From: Fimbriiglobus ruber
Lineage (GTDB): Bacteria > Planctomycetota > Planctomycetia > Gemmatales > Gemmataceae
DNA length: 64,000 nt
Assembly: GCF_002197845.1 (NCBI RefSeq)
Contig: NZ_NIDE01000008.1
Coordinates: forward strand, 124,001-188,000
Direction: 5' to 3'
Part shown: in pieces, positions 33,942-42,864 of the stretch
Position numbering within the stretch: the first letter of the stretch is position 1
Layout of the letters: every line of letters starts with the position of its first letter
The notes under the pieces: model-generated
Told to the model about the DNA's origin: nothing
The model's input: the letters and a program-made list of their open reading frames with translations, nothing else
Database searches by the model: none
Made by a program: the position numbers and the translations under genes

Positions 33942-35108
33942 ATGCTCGCCGCGCGCGTGCAACACTTCACCGAATCAGTAATCCGGGAAACGACCCGGCT
34001 CGCCCAGAAGCACGGGGCCATCAACCTCGGCCAGGGGATGCCGGACTTCGACCCGCCACAAGAGTTGAAGGACGCCGCCTGCCGCGCGATTCAGGACGGC
34101 TTCAACCAGTACGCCGTCACCTGGGGTATCGCCCCGCTGCGGCAGGCGATCGCGGACAAAATGCGCGTCTTTAACGGCGTCGAGTGGTGCGACGCGGACG
34201 CCCACGTGACCGTCTGCTGCGGGGCGACCGAGTGCATGATGGCCGCCATGCTCGCGATCGTCGATCCGGGCGACGAAGTGGTCATCTTCCAGCCGTTCTA
34301 CGAGAACTACGGGCCCGACGCCCTGCTTACCGGGGCCACGCCGAAGTGGGTCCGACTCAACCCGCCGGACTGGTCGTTCGACCCGGCCGAACTGCGGGCC
34401 GCCTTCTCGGCCAAGACCAAGGCAGTCATCATCAACACGCCCAACAACCCGACGGGCAAAGTGTTCACCCGTGAGGAACTGACGGTCATCGCGGGCCTCT
34501 GTCAGGAATTCAACGCCTACGCCTTCTCGGACGAGATTTACGAGTACATCAACTACGCCGACCGTCCGCACGTCAGTATCGCGTCGCTGCCGGGTATGTC
34601 GGACCGGACGGTGACGATCAGCGGCCTGTCGAAGACGTTCAGCGTCACCGGCTGGCGGCTCGGCTACTGCGTGGCGCCCGACGCGATCACGGCCGGCATC
34701 CGCAAGGCGCATGACTTCCTGACGGTCGGTGCGCCCCACCCGCTCCAGGTGGCTGGGGCGGCGGCCATGCGGTTCGGGGAATCGTATTACGCCAAATTGA
34801 AAGCGGACTATTACCGGCGGCGGGAAGTTTTCCTGCCCTACCTCCGCGAAGCCGGGTTCGACTTCCAGCCTCCGGACGGTGCCTACTACGTGATGACCGA
34901 CATCGCCGGGCTCGGCGGGACGGACGACGTCGAGTTCGTCCGCCGGATGATCGAGACCGTGGGCGTGGCGGCCGTGCCGGGGAGCAGTTTTTACAGCCCG
35001 AAGGATCTCGGCCGGACCAAGGTGCGGTTCATGTTCGCCAAACGGGACGACACGCTTCATCAGGCCGGCGAGCGGTTGCTTCGGCTTCGCGAAGCACTCG
35101 CCCACTAA
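33942..35108 (+). CDS. Class I/II PLP-dependent aminotransferase
   Basis: A 388-residue pyridoxal-phosphate aminotransferase of the kynurenine/methionine aminotransferase (YbdL-like) group. Features: GAINLGQGMPDFDPPQELKD, QYAVTWGIAPLRQAI, cofactor-binding CCGATECMM, VIFQPFYENYGPDA, NTPNNPTGKVFTREEL, ASP-type SDEIYEYINYADRPHVSIA, and the Schiff-base lysine Lys231 in TISGLSKTFSVTGWRLGY. The gene begins 68 bases after the TIM-barrel gene. The ATG at 33942 matches the family start; a GTG at 33870 is an alternative. It likely transfers the amino group of an aromatic or sulfur amino acid. Confidence 0.92.
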   Translation: MLAARVQHFTESVIRETTRLAQKHGAINLGQGMPDFDPPQELKDAACRAIQDGFNQYAVTWGIAPLRQAIADKMRVFNGVEWCDADAHVTVCCGATECMMAAMLAIVDPGDEVVIFQPFYENYGPDALLTGATPKWVRLNPPDWSFDPAELRAAFSAKTKAVIINTPNNPTGKVFTREELTVIAGLCQEFNAYAFSDEIYEYINYADRPHVSIASLPGMSDRTVTISGLSKTFSVTGWRLGYCVAPDAITAGIRKAHDFLTVGAPHPLQVAGAAAMRFGESYYAKLKADYYRRREVFLPYLREAGFDFQPPDGAYYVMTDIAGLGGTDDVEFVRRMIETVGVAAVPGSSFYSPKDLGRTKVRFMFAKRDDTLHQAGERLLRLREALAH

Positions 35109-35130
35109 CCCCGACCACCCCGGAGGCCCG

Positions 35131-36162
35131 ATGACGGTCCGCCACCCGATCGCCATTTACTACGAGCAAGAACACTGGTTCCGCCCGCTGTTGGCCGAAC
35201 TCGACCGCCGCGGCCACCCGCACGTCCGGCTCGACCCGCGGGGGCACACGTTCGACCCGGCGGAGACGAGTTCGCCGTACTCGCTCGTGTTCAACCGGAT
35301 GAGCCCATCGGCGTACCTTCGCGGCGGCGTCCAGGGGATGTTCTTTACGCTCGCTTATCTCGCCCACCTGGAACGGCTCGGCGTGCCGGTCGTGAACGGG
35401 CTGACCGCGTTCACGTTCGAGACGTCCAAGGCCCGTCAACTGACGCTGCTCGAATCGCTCGGCCTGGCGTACCCGGCCGCCTGCGTGGTCAACCACCCGA
35501 GTCAGGTGGCCCGGGCGGCAGCCAGTCTGCGGTTCCCGGTCGTGGTGAAGGCGAACGTCGGCGGCAGCGGGGCCGGGATCGTAAGGTTCGACACACCCGC
35601 GGATCTTGCCCGCGCGGCGGACGAGGGCCGTCTCGATTTCGGTGTCGACCACACGGCCCTGGTTCAAGAGTTCGTCCCGGCCCGCGGTGGCCACATCATC
35701 CGCGTGGAAACGCTCGGCGGGCGATTCCTCTACGCGATCAAGGTCTACACCACCGGCGACACCTTCAACCTCTGCCCGGCCGACATCTGCCAGCGGTCCG
35801 ATGGCGTCGAGTTACAGCGGTCGGCGTGCCCGATCGACGCGCCGAAGACCGGGCTGAAAGTCGAGGCGTTTACGCCGCCGGACGAGGTTATCGCCGACTG
35901 CGAGGCGATCATGCAGGCGGCCGGTATCGACGTCGGCGGCATCGAATACATGATCGACGACCGGGACGGCCGGACCGTCTACTACGACGTCAACGCCCTC
36001 TCGAACTTTGTGGCGGACGCGGTGAACGTGGTCGGTTTCGACCCGTTCGCAAAGCTGGTCGATTTCCTTGAATTGACGGCACGAACGCCCGGGCACGTCC
36101 ACGTCCCGGTTCACCGATTTCCGGCCGGCGCGGACATGGCCGACTGGGACGCGGCGATTTGA
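35131..36162 (+). CDS. RimK-like ATP-grasp ligase
   Basis: A 343-residue ATP-grasp protein. Recognisable parts: GVPVVNGLTAFTFETSKARQ and LTLLESLGLAYPAACVV before the ATP-grasp core; FPVVVKANVGGSGAGIVRF (the ATP-binding glycine-rich loop with Lys); ALVQEFVPARGGHIIRVETL; and GGIEYMIDDRDGRTVYYDVN (metal-binding acidic strand). RimK-like enzymes ligate amino acids to peptides or proteins. It lies 22 bases after the aminotransferase and 58 bases before the flavin oxidoreductase, suggesting a small biosynthetic operon. The product cannot be predicted. Confidence 0.87.
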   Translation: MTVRHPIAIYYEQEHWFRPLLAELDRRGHPHVRLDPRGHTFDPAETSSPYSLVFNRMSPSAYLRGGVQGMFFTLAYLAHLERLGVPVVNGLTAFTFETSKARQLTLLESLGLAYPAACVVNHPSQVARAAASLRFPVVVKANVGGSGAGIVRFDTPADLARAADEGRLDFGVDHTALVQEFVPARGGHIIRVETLGGRFLYAIKVYTTGDTFNLCPADICQRSDGVELQRSACPIDAPKTGLKVEAFTPPDEVIADCEAIMQAAGIDVGGIEYMIDDRDGRTVYYDVNALSNFVADAVNVVGFDPFAKLVDFLELTARTPGHVHVPVHRFPAGADMADWDAAI

Positions 36163-36220
36163 CGCGGTACACTCGCGGCACGAGTTGACGGTCTACACTC
36201 CCCGATCACGGAGCGCGACG

Positions 36221-37285
36221 ATGCGGTACGGGTACTGGCTGCCGGTCTTCGGCGGGTGGCTGCGGAACGTCGACGACGAGAACATGACCGCGACGTGGGA
36301 CTATTCAAAGCGGCTCGCCCAACGGAGCGAGAAGATCGGCTACGACCTGACCCTGGTAGCCGAATTGAATCTGAACGACATCAAGGGCGAAGCCGCCCCG
36401 TCGCTCGACGCCTGGAGTACGGCCGCGGCTCTCACCGCCGTGACCGACCGCCTGGAATATATGGTCGCCGTCCGGCCGACGTTCCACAACCCGGCGCTCC
36501 TGGCGAAGCAGGCCGCGAACATCGACAACATCGGCGGCGGCGGCCGGCTGTCGCTCAACGTGGTGTCGAGCTGGTGGAAGGACGAGGCCGAGAAGTACGG
36601 CGTCCAGTTCGAGCAGCACGACGACCGCTACGCGCGGACGGCCGAGTGGTTGAACGTGGTTAACAGTCTCTGGGAGCGGGACGGCGTGACGTTCGAGGGG
36701 AAGTTTTACCGCGTCCGCGACTCGGTCCTGCAGCCCAAGCCGCTGAGCCGGCCGCGGCCGACGATCTACGCGGGCGGCGAATCCGAGGCCGCCAAGAACC
36801 TGATCGCCCGCACCTGCGACGCCTACGTCATGCACGGCGACCCAGTAGACCGCATCCGCGGCCGCATCGCGGACATGGCCGCCCGGCGCGAGCGTTACGG
36901 CCTCCCCCCGATGACCTACGGCGTGGCCGCGTACTCCATCGTGCGGAACACCGACGCCGAGGCGAAGGCCGAGCTGGCCCGCATCACGGACGTGAAGCAG
37001 TCGGCCGCCGGCTACCACAACTACCAACAGTGGCTTTCCGGAACCCAACTCGAACAGCAAGTGTCATTGGAAGATTACTCGGTTTCCAACCGCGGCTTGC
37101 GGGCCGGGCTGGTCGGAACGCCCGGTCAGGTGATCGATCAAGTGGCCGCGTTCGAGGCGGCGGGCGTGAACCTGTTCCTGCTCCAGTCCAGTCCACAAAT
37201 CGAGGAAATGGAACGCTTCGCCGAGCAAGTGATCCGACCCCTCAACTCTTCCCGGCGACAGCCGACAGACACGGTTGGCGCGTAG
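36221..37285 (+). CDS. LLM-class flavin-dependent oxidoreductase (SsuD-like)
   Basis: A 354-residue bacterial luciferase-like monooxygenase, close in pattern to alkanesulfonate or dimethyl-sulfone monooxygenases (SsuD/SfnG). Features: MRYGYWLPVFGGWLRNVDDE, SEKIGYDLTLVAELNLND, TDRLEYMVAVRPTFHNPALL, ANIDNIGGGGRLSLNVVSSW with WWKDEAEKYG, and PTIYAGGESEAAKNL near the C-terminus, followed by GLRAGLVGTPGQVIDQVAAF. It uses reduced FMN from a separate reductase that is not visible. The ATG at 36221 follows GGAG by about 6 bases. It may oxidise a sulfur or organic compound linked to the preceding aminotransferase and ligase genes. Confidence 0.88.
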   Translation: MRYGYWLPVFGGWLRNVDDENMTATWDYSKRLAQRSEKIGYDLTLVAELNLNDIKGEAAPSLDAWSTAAALTAVTDRLEYMVAVRPTFHNPALLAKQAANIDNIGGGGRLSLNVVSSWWKDEAEKYGVQFEQHDDRYARTAEWLNVVNSLWERDGVTFEGKFYRVRDSVLQPKPLSRPRPTIYAGGESEAAKNLIARTCDAYVMHGDPVDRIRGRIADMAARRERYGLPPMTYGVAAYSIVRNTDAEAKAELARITDVKQSAAGYHNYQQWLSGTQLEQQVSLEDYSVSNRGLRAGLVGTPGQVIDQVAAFEAAGVNLFLLQSSPQIEEMERFAEQVIRPLNSSRRQPTDTVGA

Positions 37286-37310
37286 TGTGAGCCGAAGGGG
37301 GGTAAGACCG

Positions 37311-37838
37311 ATGACTTCCGAGGAAGAAGGCTTTCTGAAAGCGATCCGGTCAAACCCCGCGGACGATCTCGGCCGGCTGGTTTACACCGACTGGCTCGAA
37401 GAGCGAGGCGATGATCGTGCGCGATACCTCCGTCTGCTCGTTTCCACCGCTACTCGTTTGAGAGAAAATCAATCCTGTCTCAGAGCGGTGACCCGCTTGT
37501 ACAAGCTATCCGAAACACTCAACGCGGAGTGGCGGGAAGCCGTCGGCAAGCGGTACGATCTGGTTTTAGACTCGGTCCGCCCGGACAGCGTCGATATCAC
37601 CATTGATGCCGTCCGGGGAATAACTGGACTGGGATTGGACGCGTCGAGACGGTTGGTTAGAGGCACGCCAAGCGTCATCAGAAAATCTCTTTTTCTAGAA
37701 GACGCTTATCGACTAAAAGGGCGACTAGAGTTCGACTTGCCTCCGCCCGCGTTGAGAGGAGGCGCAATTAAACTCAATGAAAAAGCATACTGTCAAGTTT
37801 CACTGGAAGAGTCAGTGACCCCAACTGAACGGCATTAG
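37311..37838 (+). CDS. TIGR02996 protein with a ribosomal L7/L12 C-terminal-like domain
   Basis: A 175-residue protein. Residues 1-43 are a typical TIGR02996 domain (EEEGFLKAIRSNPADDLGRL, YTDWLEERGDDRARYLRLL), widespread in Gemmata-type planctomycetes, usually at N-termini. Residues 81-140 resemble the C-terminal domain of ribosomal protein L7/L12: YDLVLDSV, then DAVRGITGLGLDASRRLVRG, TPSVIRKSLF and EDAYRLKGRLE. This domain in L7/L12 contacts translation factors. The first part is GC-rich like its neighbours, while the 3' half is noticeably more AT-rich. The ATG at 37311 matches the family start. The function is unknown; the arrangement suggests a decoy or recruitment module for translational GTPases, which is inference. 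Confidence 0.8.
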   Translation: MTSEEEGFLKAIRSNPADDLGRLVYTDWLEERGDDRARYLRLLVSTATRLRENQSCLRAVTRLYKLSETLNAEWREAVGKRYDLVLDSVRPDSVDITIDAVRGITGLGLDASRRLVRGTPSVIRKSLFLEDAYRLKGRLEFDLPPPALRGGAIKLNEKAYCQVSLEESVTPTERH

Positions 37839-38096
37839 AAGCAAAGTATTGGGGTTCCAGCCGGCCGAGGGCTATGACCCTAACGTCGTTGGTTCACCTC
37901 GGCCCGGGCTTCGGATGCGGCGCCCTCACCGGATCGTGTAACAGAGAAGTGACCCCGCTGCACAACTTGTTCACGGCACTCGACGGAGCGCGGCGGAAGG
38001 TTGTGCCCGCCGTCCCATTGCTACCGGCCTCCACCCGGGAGTATACTCATCCGAAGTCCCGTCTGGATTAGCTCTCCCATTATCCTCGGATGTCAC

Positions 38097-39803
38097 TTGC
38101 CGCCACGATTTATTTCCGCCTTCGCGATGGCGCTCTCGTTAGCGCTGATCGGGTGCGGCCGACCTGTAGACCCGCCGGCTTCGACCGCGCCCCCGGACGA
38201 AGTGCCGGACGGCCCCGGCTGGTTCGAGGACGTCACCGCCAAGGTCGGGATCGATTTTACCCACGACGCCGGCTCCCTTGAAAAGTATCTGACGCCGCAA
38301 TCGACCGGGTCCGGGGTTGCCGCATGCGACCTGGACGGCGACGGCCGACCGGACCTCCTTTTCCTGACCAATGGGGGGACGGGGTCGAAATCCACGAACA
38401 AACTCTACCGGCAGAAATCGGACGGGACGTTCGAAGACGTTTCGGCCGGCAGCGGGCTCGACTTCGCCGGGTGTAACATGGGGGTCGCGGTCGGGGACAT
38501 CGACAACGACGGGAAGCCGGATGTCCTGATTACCCAGTACACCGGAGCCCGGTTGTTCCTGAACCAGGGCGGAATGAAGTTTAAGGACGTCACCGAAGAA
38601 ATGGGAATCAAGAACCCGCTCTGGGGGGCGTCGGTCGCGTTCCTCGATTACGACCGAGACGGATGGCTCGATCTCGTCATCGTCAATTACGTCGACTTCG
38701 ACCCGAACTGGCCTTGCCGGACGCGGGCCGGTCAACCCGACTACTGTTCCCCGAAGGTGTTCCGGGGCACCGCCAGCAAACTGTTCCGGAACGTCGGCGG
38801 GAAGCGATTCGAAGACGTGTCCGTCGCGTCGCGGATCGGCGAGGTCGCCGGTCCCGGGTTCGGGGTGGCGGTCGCGGACTTCGACGGCGACGGGTGGCCG
38901 GACATTTTCGTGGCCAACGACGGCATGCCGAACCGCCTCTGGGTGAACCAGAGGAACAGCACCTTCCGCGACGAGGCTGCCTCCCGCGGGGTGGCGTCCA
39001 CGCAAATGGGACTGGCCTACGCCGGCATGGGCGTGGCCCTTGGAGACGTGGACAACGACGGCCTGTTCGACCTCTACAACACCCACCTGGTCAGCGAGAC
39101 GAATACGCTCTGGAAGCAGAACCCCCGGGGCGTGTTCAAAGACGTAACCGCGGCCGCCGGGTTGACCCAAACGCGGTGGCGGGCGACCGGGTGGGGCAAC
39201 GTCCTCACGGACTTCGACAATGACGGCTGGCTCGACCTCGCGATCGCGACCGGCGGGGTCGAGAGGCGGCCGCCGGGCGGCACGCCGCGGACCGGGGTGG
39301 CCCCGCACTGGGAGCCCTACGCCGATCGCAACCAGTTGCTCGCCGGGGTCGGGGGCGGGCGGTTCAAGGACATCTCGGTGAATTCGCCGGCGTTCTGCGG
39401 GCACTTCAACGTCGCCCGCGGGCTGATCGCCGCCGACCTCGACGGGGACGGCGGGGTCGATCTCGTGGTCAACGCGATCGGGGAAAAGGCCCGCGTGTTC
39501 CGGAACGTCTGCCCGCGGCGCGGGCACTGGCTCGCCGTTCGCGCGATCGAGCCCGATAGGAACCGGGATGCCGTCGGGGCGGTGGTGGCGGTGACGGCGG
39601 GCGGCGTTCGCAGAATCCGGCTGGTTGCCCCGGCCGGGAGTTTCCTGTCCGCCGGCCCCGGAACCGCGTACTTCGGACTCGGGGAGGCCGGAAGCGTCGA
39701 CGGGTTCGACGTCGTCTGGCCGGATGGGACCCGTGAAACATTCCCGGGCGGCCCCACAGACCGATCTCTTGAATTGCGAAAAGGGTCTGGACTCTCGAAG
39801 TGA
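38097..39803 (+). CDS. CRTAC1 family protein (FG-GAP repeats, ASPIC/UnbV), lipoprotein
   Basis: A 568-residue secreted protein. A lipoprotein signal ends in ALSLALIGCG (Cys near residue 20). It has VCBS/FG-GAP repeats with calcium-binding D-x-D-x-D-G loops: CDLDGDGRPDLLFL, GDIDNDGKPDVLITQY, DYDRDGWLDLVIVNY, DFDGDGWPDIFVANDG, GDVDNDGLFDLYN and DFDNDGWLDLAIATG. The C-terminal ASPIC/UnbV module (GHWLAVRAIEPDRNRDAVGA, FGLGEAGSVDGFDVVWPDG) is present. The frame is open from 38001; the TTG at 38097 is proposed because it best explains the signal peptide, with the ATG at 38127 as an alternative. In planctomycetes such proteins are often encoded beside TPR proteins, as here. Confidence 0.87.
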   Translation: MPPRFISAFAMALSLALIGCGRPVDPPASTAPPDEVPDGPGWFEDVTAKVGIDFTHDAGSLEKYLTPQSTGSGVAACDLDGDGRPDLLFLTNGGTGSKSTNKLYRQKSDGTFEDVSAGSGLDFAGCNMGVAVGDIDNDGKPDVLITQYTGARLFLNQGGMKFKDVTEEMGIKNPLWGASVAFLDYDRDGWLDLVIVNYVDFDPNWPCRTRAGQPDYCSPKVFRGTASKLFRNVGGKRFEDVSVASRIGEVAGPGFGVAVADFDGDGWPDIFVANDGMPNRLWVNQRNSTFRDEAASRGVASTQMGLAYAGMGVALGDVDNDGLFDLYNTHLVSETNTLWKQNPRGVFKDVTAAAGLTQTRWRATGWGNVLTDFDNDGWLDLAIATGGVERRPPGGTPRTGVAPHWEPYADRNQLLAGVGGGRFKDISVNSPAFCGHFNVARGLIAADLDGDGGVDLVVNAIGEKARVFRNVCPRRGHWLAVRAIEPDRNRDAVGAVVAVTAGGVRRIRLVAPAGSFLSAGPGTAYFGLGEAGSVDGFDVVWPDGTRETFPGGPTDRSLELRKGSGLSK

Positions 39804-39889
39804 CACGCCCCGATACGTACCCACTCTGACAAAGCCGGCCCCCGCGGGGCGGCTACCAGATACGCCACCACCCCCGGGGTTCGTTCATC

Positions 39890-41356
39890 ATGTTTGGGCA
39901 TTCGAGCCGGGCTCGCCGGTCGACCAAGAAACCGCTCCCTCCTGTACCCGTCCCTGGTGCCGAAGCCGCTCCCGGGAAGCCATCCGGGCTACTCGGTCTT
40001 TCGCCGAAGTGGGTTCTGGCTCTGTCGCTCGCGGGCCTCGTGGTCGTCGGAGTGACGGTGGGGGTTTGGTATGTCAATACGCGCCCGGCGGTCGTGGCAC
40101 CGCCCCCGATCCCGCCAGAGATTCCCGACCCGACCGTCCGTCAAGCCCTCACCCAGGCCCGAGAGGCCGTCGAAAAAGACCCCACGACGGCCGATCCGTG
40201 GGGCGAACTCGGGCTGGTCTTCCGGGCGCACGAACTCGATCCGCAGGCCGTAAGCTGCTTCTCCCAGGCTGCCCGACTCGACCCACAGGATCCCCACTGG
40301 CCTTATCTGGTCGGGACTACGAACATCCGCTTGAATCTCGCGGACGTGATCCCTCATTTGCGCGAAGCCGAACGGTTAGCGACGACCCCGGAGCTGAAAT
40401 CTGCTGCCCGACTCCGGTTGGCCGAAACGCTCTTTGAACTGGGTGAGCCGGATGAGGCCGGGCGGCTCTTCACCGAAGAGCTTCAGGCCGACCCGGCCAA
40501 CCCCCGCGTTCACCTCGGGCTCGGGATGGTCGCTCTCGCCAGGGATGCGGTGGCCGAAGCCGTTCCACATTTGGAGGCTGCGGCCCGTACTCCGTTCGCC
40601 CAGCGGAAGGCGGGCGCGCTCTTGGCCACGGCCTACCGCCGCCTCGGTAAACCTGATGCGGCTTCTCAAACCGAAGTCCGTGCCTCAGCCGGCGGAAAAG
40701 ACGTGTCCTGGCCGGATCCGTTCGTGGCAGGTTACATGACGCGGCAGGTGGGCCGCCAGGAGCAGATCCGCCGGGTAGACGAACTGGAGGCGCAAGGTCG
40801 GTTTCGGGAGGCGGCAGCGGTCCTTGAAGAACTCGTCCAGGCCTATCCGGATGACCAGACGTTCGTGAGTCTCGGGAAGGTACTCGCCCGGAGTGGTGAT
40901 CTGCCCCGGGCGGAGCTGGCTCTGCGCGAAGCGTTGCGGCAGAACCCGGACCACGCCGCCGCACATTTTTTCCTCGGGATGACCCTGTCGCTCGTGGCCG
41001 AACGAGCCACCGGGCGCGGCGAGAAAGACCAGGCCACGCGCAACGATCAGGAAGCGGTCGACGAATTCCGGCGGTGTATCGCGCTAAAACCGGACCACGG
41101 CCCCGCGCACCTGTACGCCGCCCGGGCCCTTCGGCGGTTGGGACGGTTGCCGGAGGCGATGGAAGTCTGTCGGGGGGCCATCCGGATCAGCCCGAACGTG
41201 GCCGAGACCCATCTCGTGATGGGAGACATCCTGATGGCGTCCGGCAAACCCCGTGACGCGATCCCGTACCTGGAAGAGGCCGTCCGTTTGTCGCCACCCA
41301 GAGATAACCGGGCAAACGCCCTTCTGGAGCAGGCGAAAGCGGCCCGTAAAGAGTAG
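39890..41356 (+). CDS. Membrane-anchored TPR protein
   Basis: A 488-residue protein with a basic cytoplasmic N-terminus, one transmembrane helix (residues 42-60, VLALSLAGLVVVGVTVGVW) and a periplasmic domain of about eight to ten TPR units. Examples are DPWGELGLVFRAHELDPQAV, ARLRLAETLFELGEPDEAGR, PRVHLGLGMVALARDAVAEA, FVSLGKVLARSGDLPRAEL and LYAARALRRLGRLPEAMEVC. It probably scaffolds partners at the membrane. It starts 86 bases after the CRTAC1 gene on the same strand; the pairing of CRTAC1 with TPR proteins recurs in this phylum. Confidence 0.88.
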   Translation: MFGHSSRARRSTKKPLPPVPVPGAEAAPGKPSGLLGLSPKWVLALSLAGLVVVGVTVGVWYVNTRPAVVAPPPIPPEIPDPTVRQALTQAREAVEKDPTTADPWGELGLVFRAHELDPQAVSCFSQAARLDPQDPHWPYLVGTTNIRLNLADVIPHLREAERLATTPELKSAARLRLAETLFELGEPDEAGRLFTEELQADPANPRVHLGLGMVALARDAVAEAVPHLEAAARTPFAQRKAGALLATAYRRLGKPDAASQTEVRASAGGKDVSWPDPFVAGYMTRQVGRQEQIRRVDELEAQGRFREAAAVLEELVQAYPDDQTFVSLGKVLARSGDLPRAELALREALRQNPDHAAAHFFLGMTLSLVAERATGRGEKDQATRNDQEAVDEFRRCIALKPDHGPAHLYAARALRRLGRLPEAMEVCRGAIRISPNVAETHLVMGDILMASGKPRDAIPYLEEAVRLSPPRDNRANALLEQAKAARKE

Positions 41357-41465
41357 TGCGGGGAAGCGAGAGAAGTCCCGAATGGTGGGTGGTAGCAACC
41401 GCAAGGGCGAGTGGCTCGGCTTGCCCGAAATATCTGGAAGCTTGGCTCGATCTGTCCGCAGTAAT

Positions 41466-41498
41466 GAAGCGGGCGGGTCCGATGGACCCGCCCGCTTC
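41466..41498. terminator. Bidirectional hairpin terminator
   Basis: A perfect 15-bp stem (41466-41480 with 41484-41498) with loop gat. It lies 109 bases after the TPR gene stop and 33 bases from the stop of the convergent pseudopilin gene, so it can serve both. Confidence 0.8.
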
Positions 41499-41531
41499 GT
41501 TGCTGTGAATTACTCTCTCGGTTGCCGAAGT

Positions 41532-42503
41532 TTAATAGTTCGGGATAACCAGTCCGTCGGAGAGGTGCAGGAGCATTTGGAGTGTCCCCAATTGGTAGGG
41601 GCTGGTCGTAATATTCGAATTCGTGGCGTTAATACTGTTCGTGATGAATTTCACCGATCCGTCGCAGAACGCGGCGTTGATCCCGCCTGTGTGCAATGAA
41701 CCAAACGTGTGGTAGCCGCCGGTCCCGCCGTTGGTACATGCGATGCCACCGAACGGCAGGTCGGGGACAATTCCCCGTGTGCCGTTGTTCGACATGACCG
41801 AATTGTCGTAGTTACCGTCCCCGCCGAAGTCCCACCCCCAGCTGTACCCCTGATTATCCGCGAGGTCACTCCCACTATTTAGCGACGTCCGGCAGAGGTT
41901 CTTTTCCCCGACCGAAATGGTATTGCTGGTTCCGTCGGTAATGCTGGCGATGCTAATTCTCGGGCAGGTGCTTTGATTGTTCGTCGCCTGACGGAAGAGA
42001 CCGGATTGAACACCCTGGTTGCTACTATTCGGGGCGTTGTTGGGGCAGTACGCATTCCCGTAATAGTCCGTCCCGGCATACCCGTTGTTGTCTTTCTGCG
42101 GGGCACGGCGGGAGGGGCAGAAGTAGGTCGGGATCGGGGTCTGCGCGTAGGTCGTCGTATTGGCGGAGTTGTAGACCGCGGTTTGTTCGATGTACGGAAG
42201 GATTTGAAAGGCCCACGAGCCCGCACTGCTGGACCAGTACGGGTATGGTTGGCTCCCGTTCACACCGGGATTCGCGTTCGACCCGCCGCTCGGGAAGAAC
42301 AAGTACACGTCGTGGTAGCCCTGAAGGGCCAACCCCATCTGCTTGAGGTTGTTCGTACACTTGGCCCGGGCGGCGGCCTCACGGACCTTTTGCACTGCGG
42401 GGAGAAGCAGGCCGATCAGAATCGCGATGATGGCGATGACGACCAGCAACTCAATGAGAGTAAATCCGCCATTATGGCGGGTGCGGGAGAGAGACAATCG
42501 CAT
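41532..42503 (-). CDS. DUF1559 type II secretion-like pseudopilin
   Basis: A 323-residue pseudopilin. The N-terminus carries a prepilin peptidase site and helix ([20 protein letters not shown], cleavage after the second Gly) followed by the DUF1559 start [20 protein letters not shown]. The body has the Ser/Thr/Asn-rich extracellular domain ([20 protein letters not shown]). The C-terminal H-x9-DG motif appears in [20 protein letters not shown]. Processed by a prepilin peptidase, such proteins are expected to assemble in pilus or secretion-related structures; planctomycetes carry dozens. The ATG at 42503 follows GGAGG and gives the short basic leader; the frame upstream (to 42587) is not part of the family. 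Confidence 0.93.
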   Translation of the reverse strand: MRLSLSRTRHNGGFTLIELLVVIAIIAILIGLLLPAVQKVREAAARAKCTNNLKQMGLALQGYHDVYLFFPSGGSNANPGVNGSQPYPYWSSSAGSWAFQILPYIEQTAVYNSANTTTYAQTPIPTYFCPSRRAPQKDNNGYAGTDYYGNAYCPNNAPNSSNQGVQSGLFRQATNNQSTCPRISIASITDGTSNTISVGEKNLCRTSLNSGSDLADNQGYSWGWDFGGDGNYDNSVMSNNGTRGIVPDLPFGGIACTNGGTGGYHTFGSLHTGGINAAFCDGSVKFITNSINATNSNITTSPYQLGTLQMLLHLSDGLVIPNY

Positions 42504-42864
42504 AGCGCCTCCGTGCCGATCCAGGTGGATCGGAAAGGAACAAAGAATTGATGGGGAATGCACCACTGCCCAGCGAGTTAGGCACAAACTAGTTTATTAG
42601 ATACCGGGTGGCTCGTGCGTGTCAATAGACTCGGTTCAAAAAAAGCAGATTAAGGCAATATGAGGCATTGTCAAAACATGTTGTCGGTGTGAGTTTTATG
42701 GAGCAACGACACCGCGCTGTTGGACCCGCGGGCACGCGACTTGCCAACGATTTAAACTCTGCGTCGGCCCGCACGAGACTTCGGACCGCCTGCACAGAAA
42801 AAAACCATCGACAATGAGCGGTGGCCGGCTCACCCGGATTTGGAAAACCATCTCGGCTGACTAC
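42504..42864. other. 361-base intergenic region between two leftward genes
   Basis: It is relatively AT-rich around 42590-42700 and probably carries the pseudopilin promoter. It begins beside the pseudopilin ribosome site and ends at the CRTAC1 stop. No terminator or repeat that I trust is visible. Confidence 0.5.
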
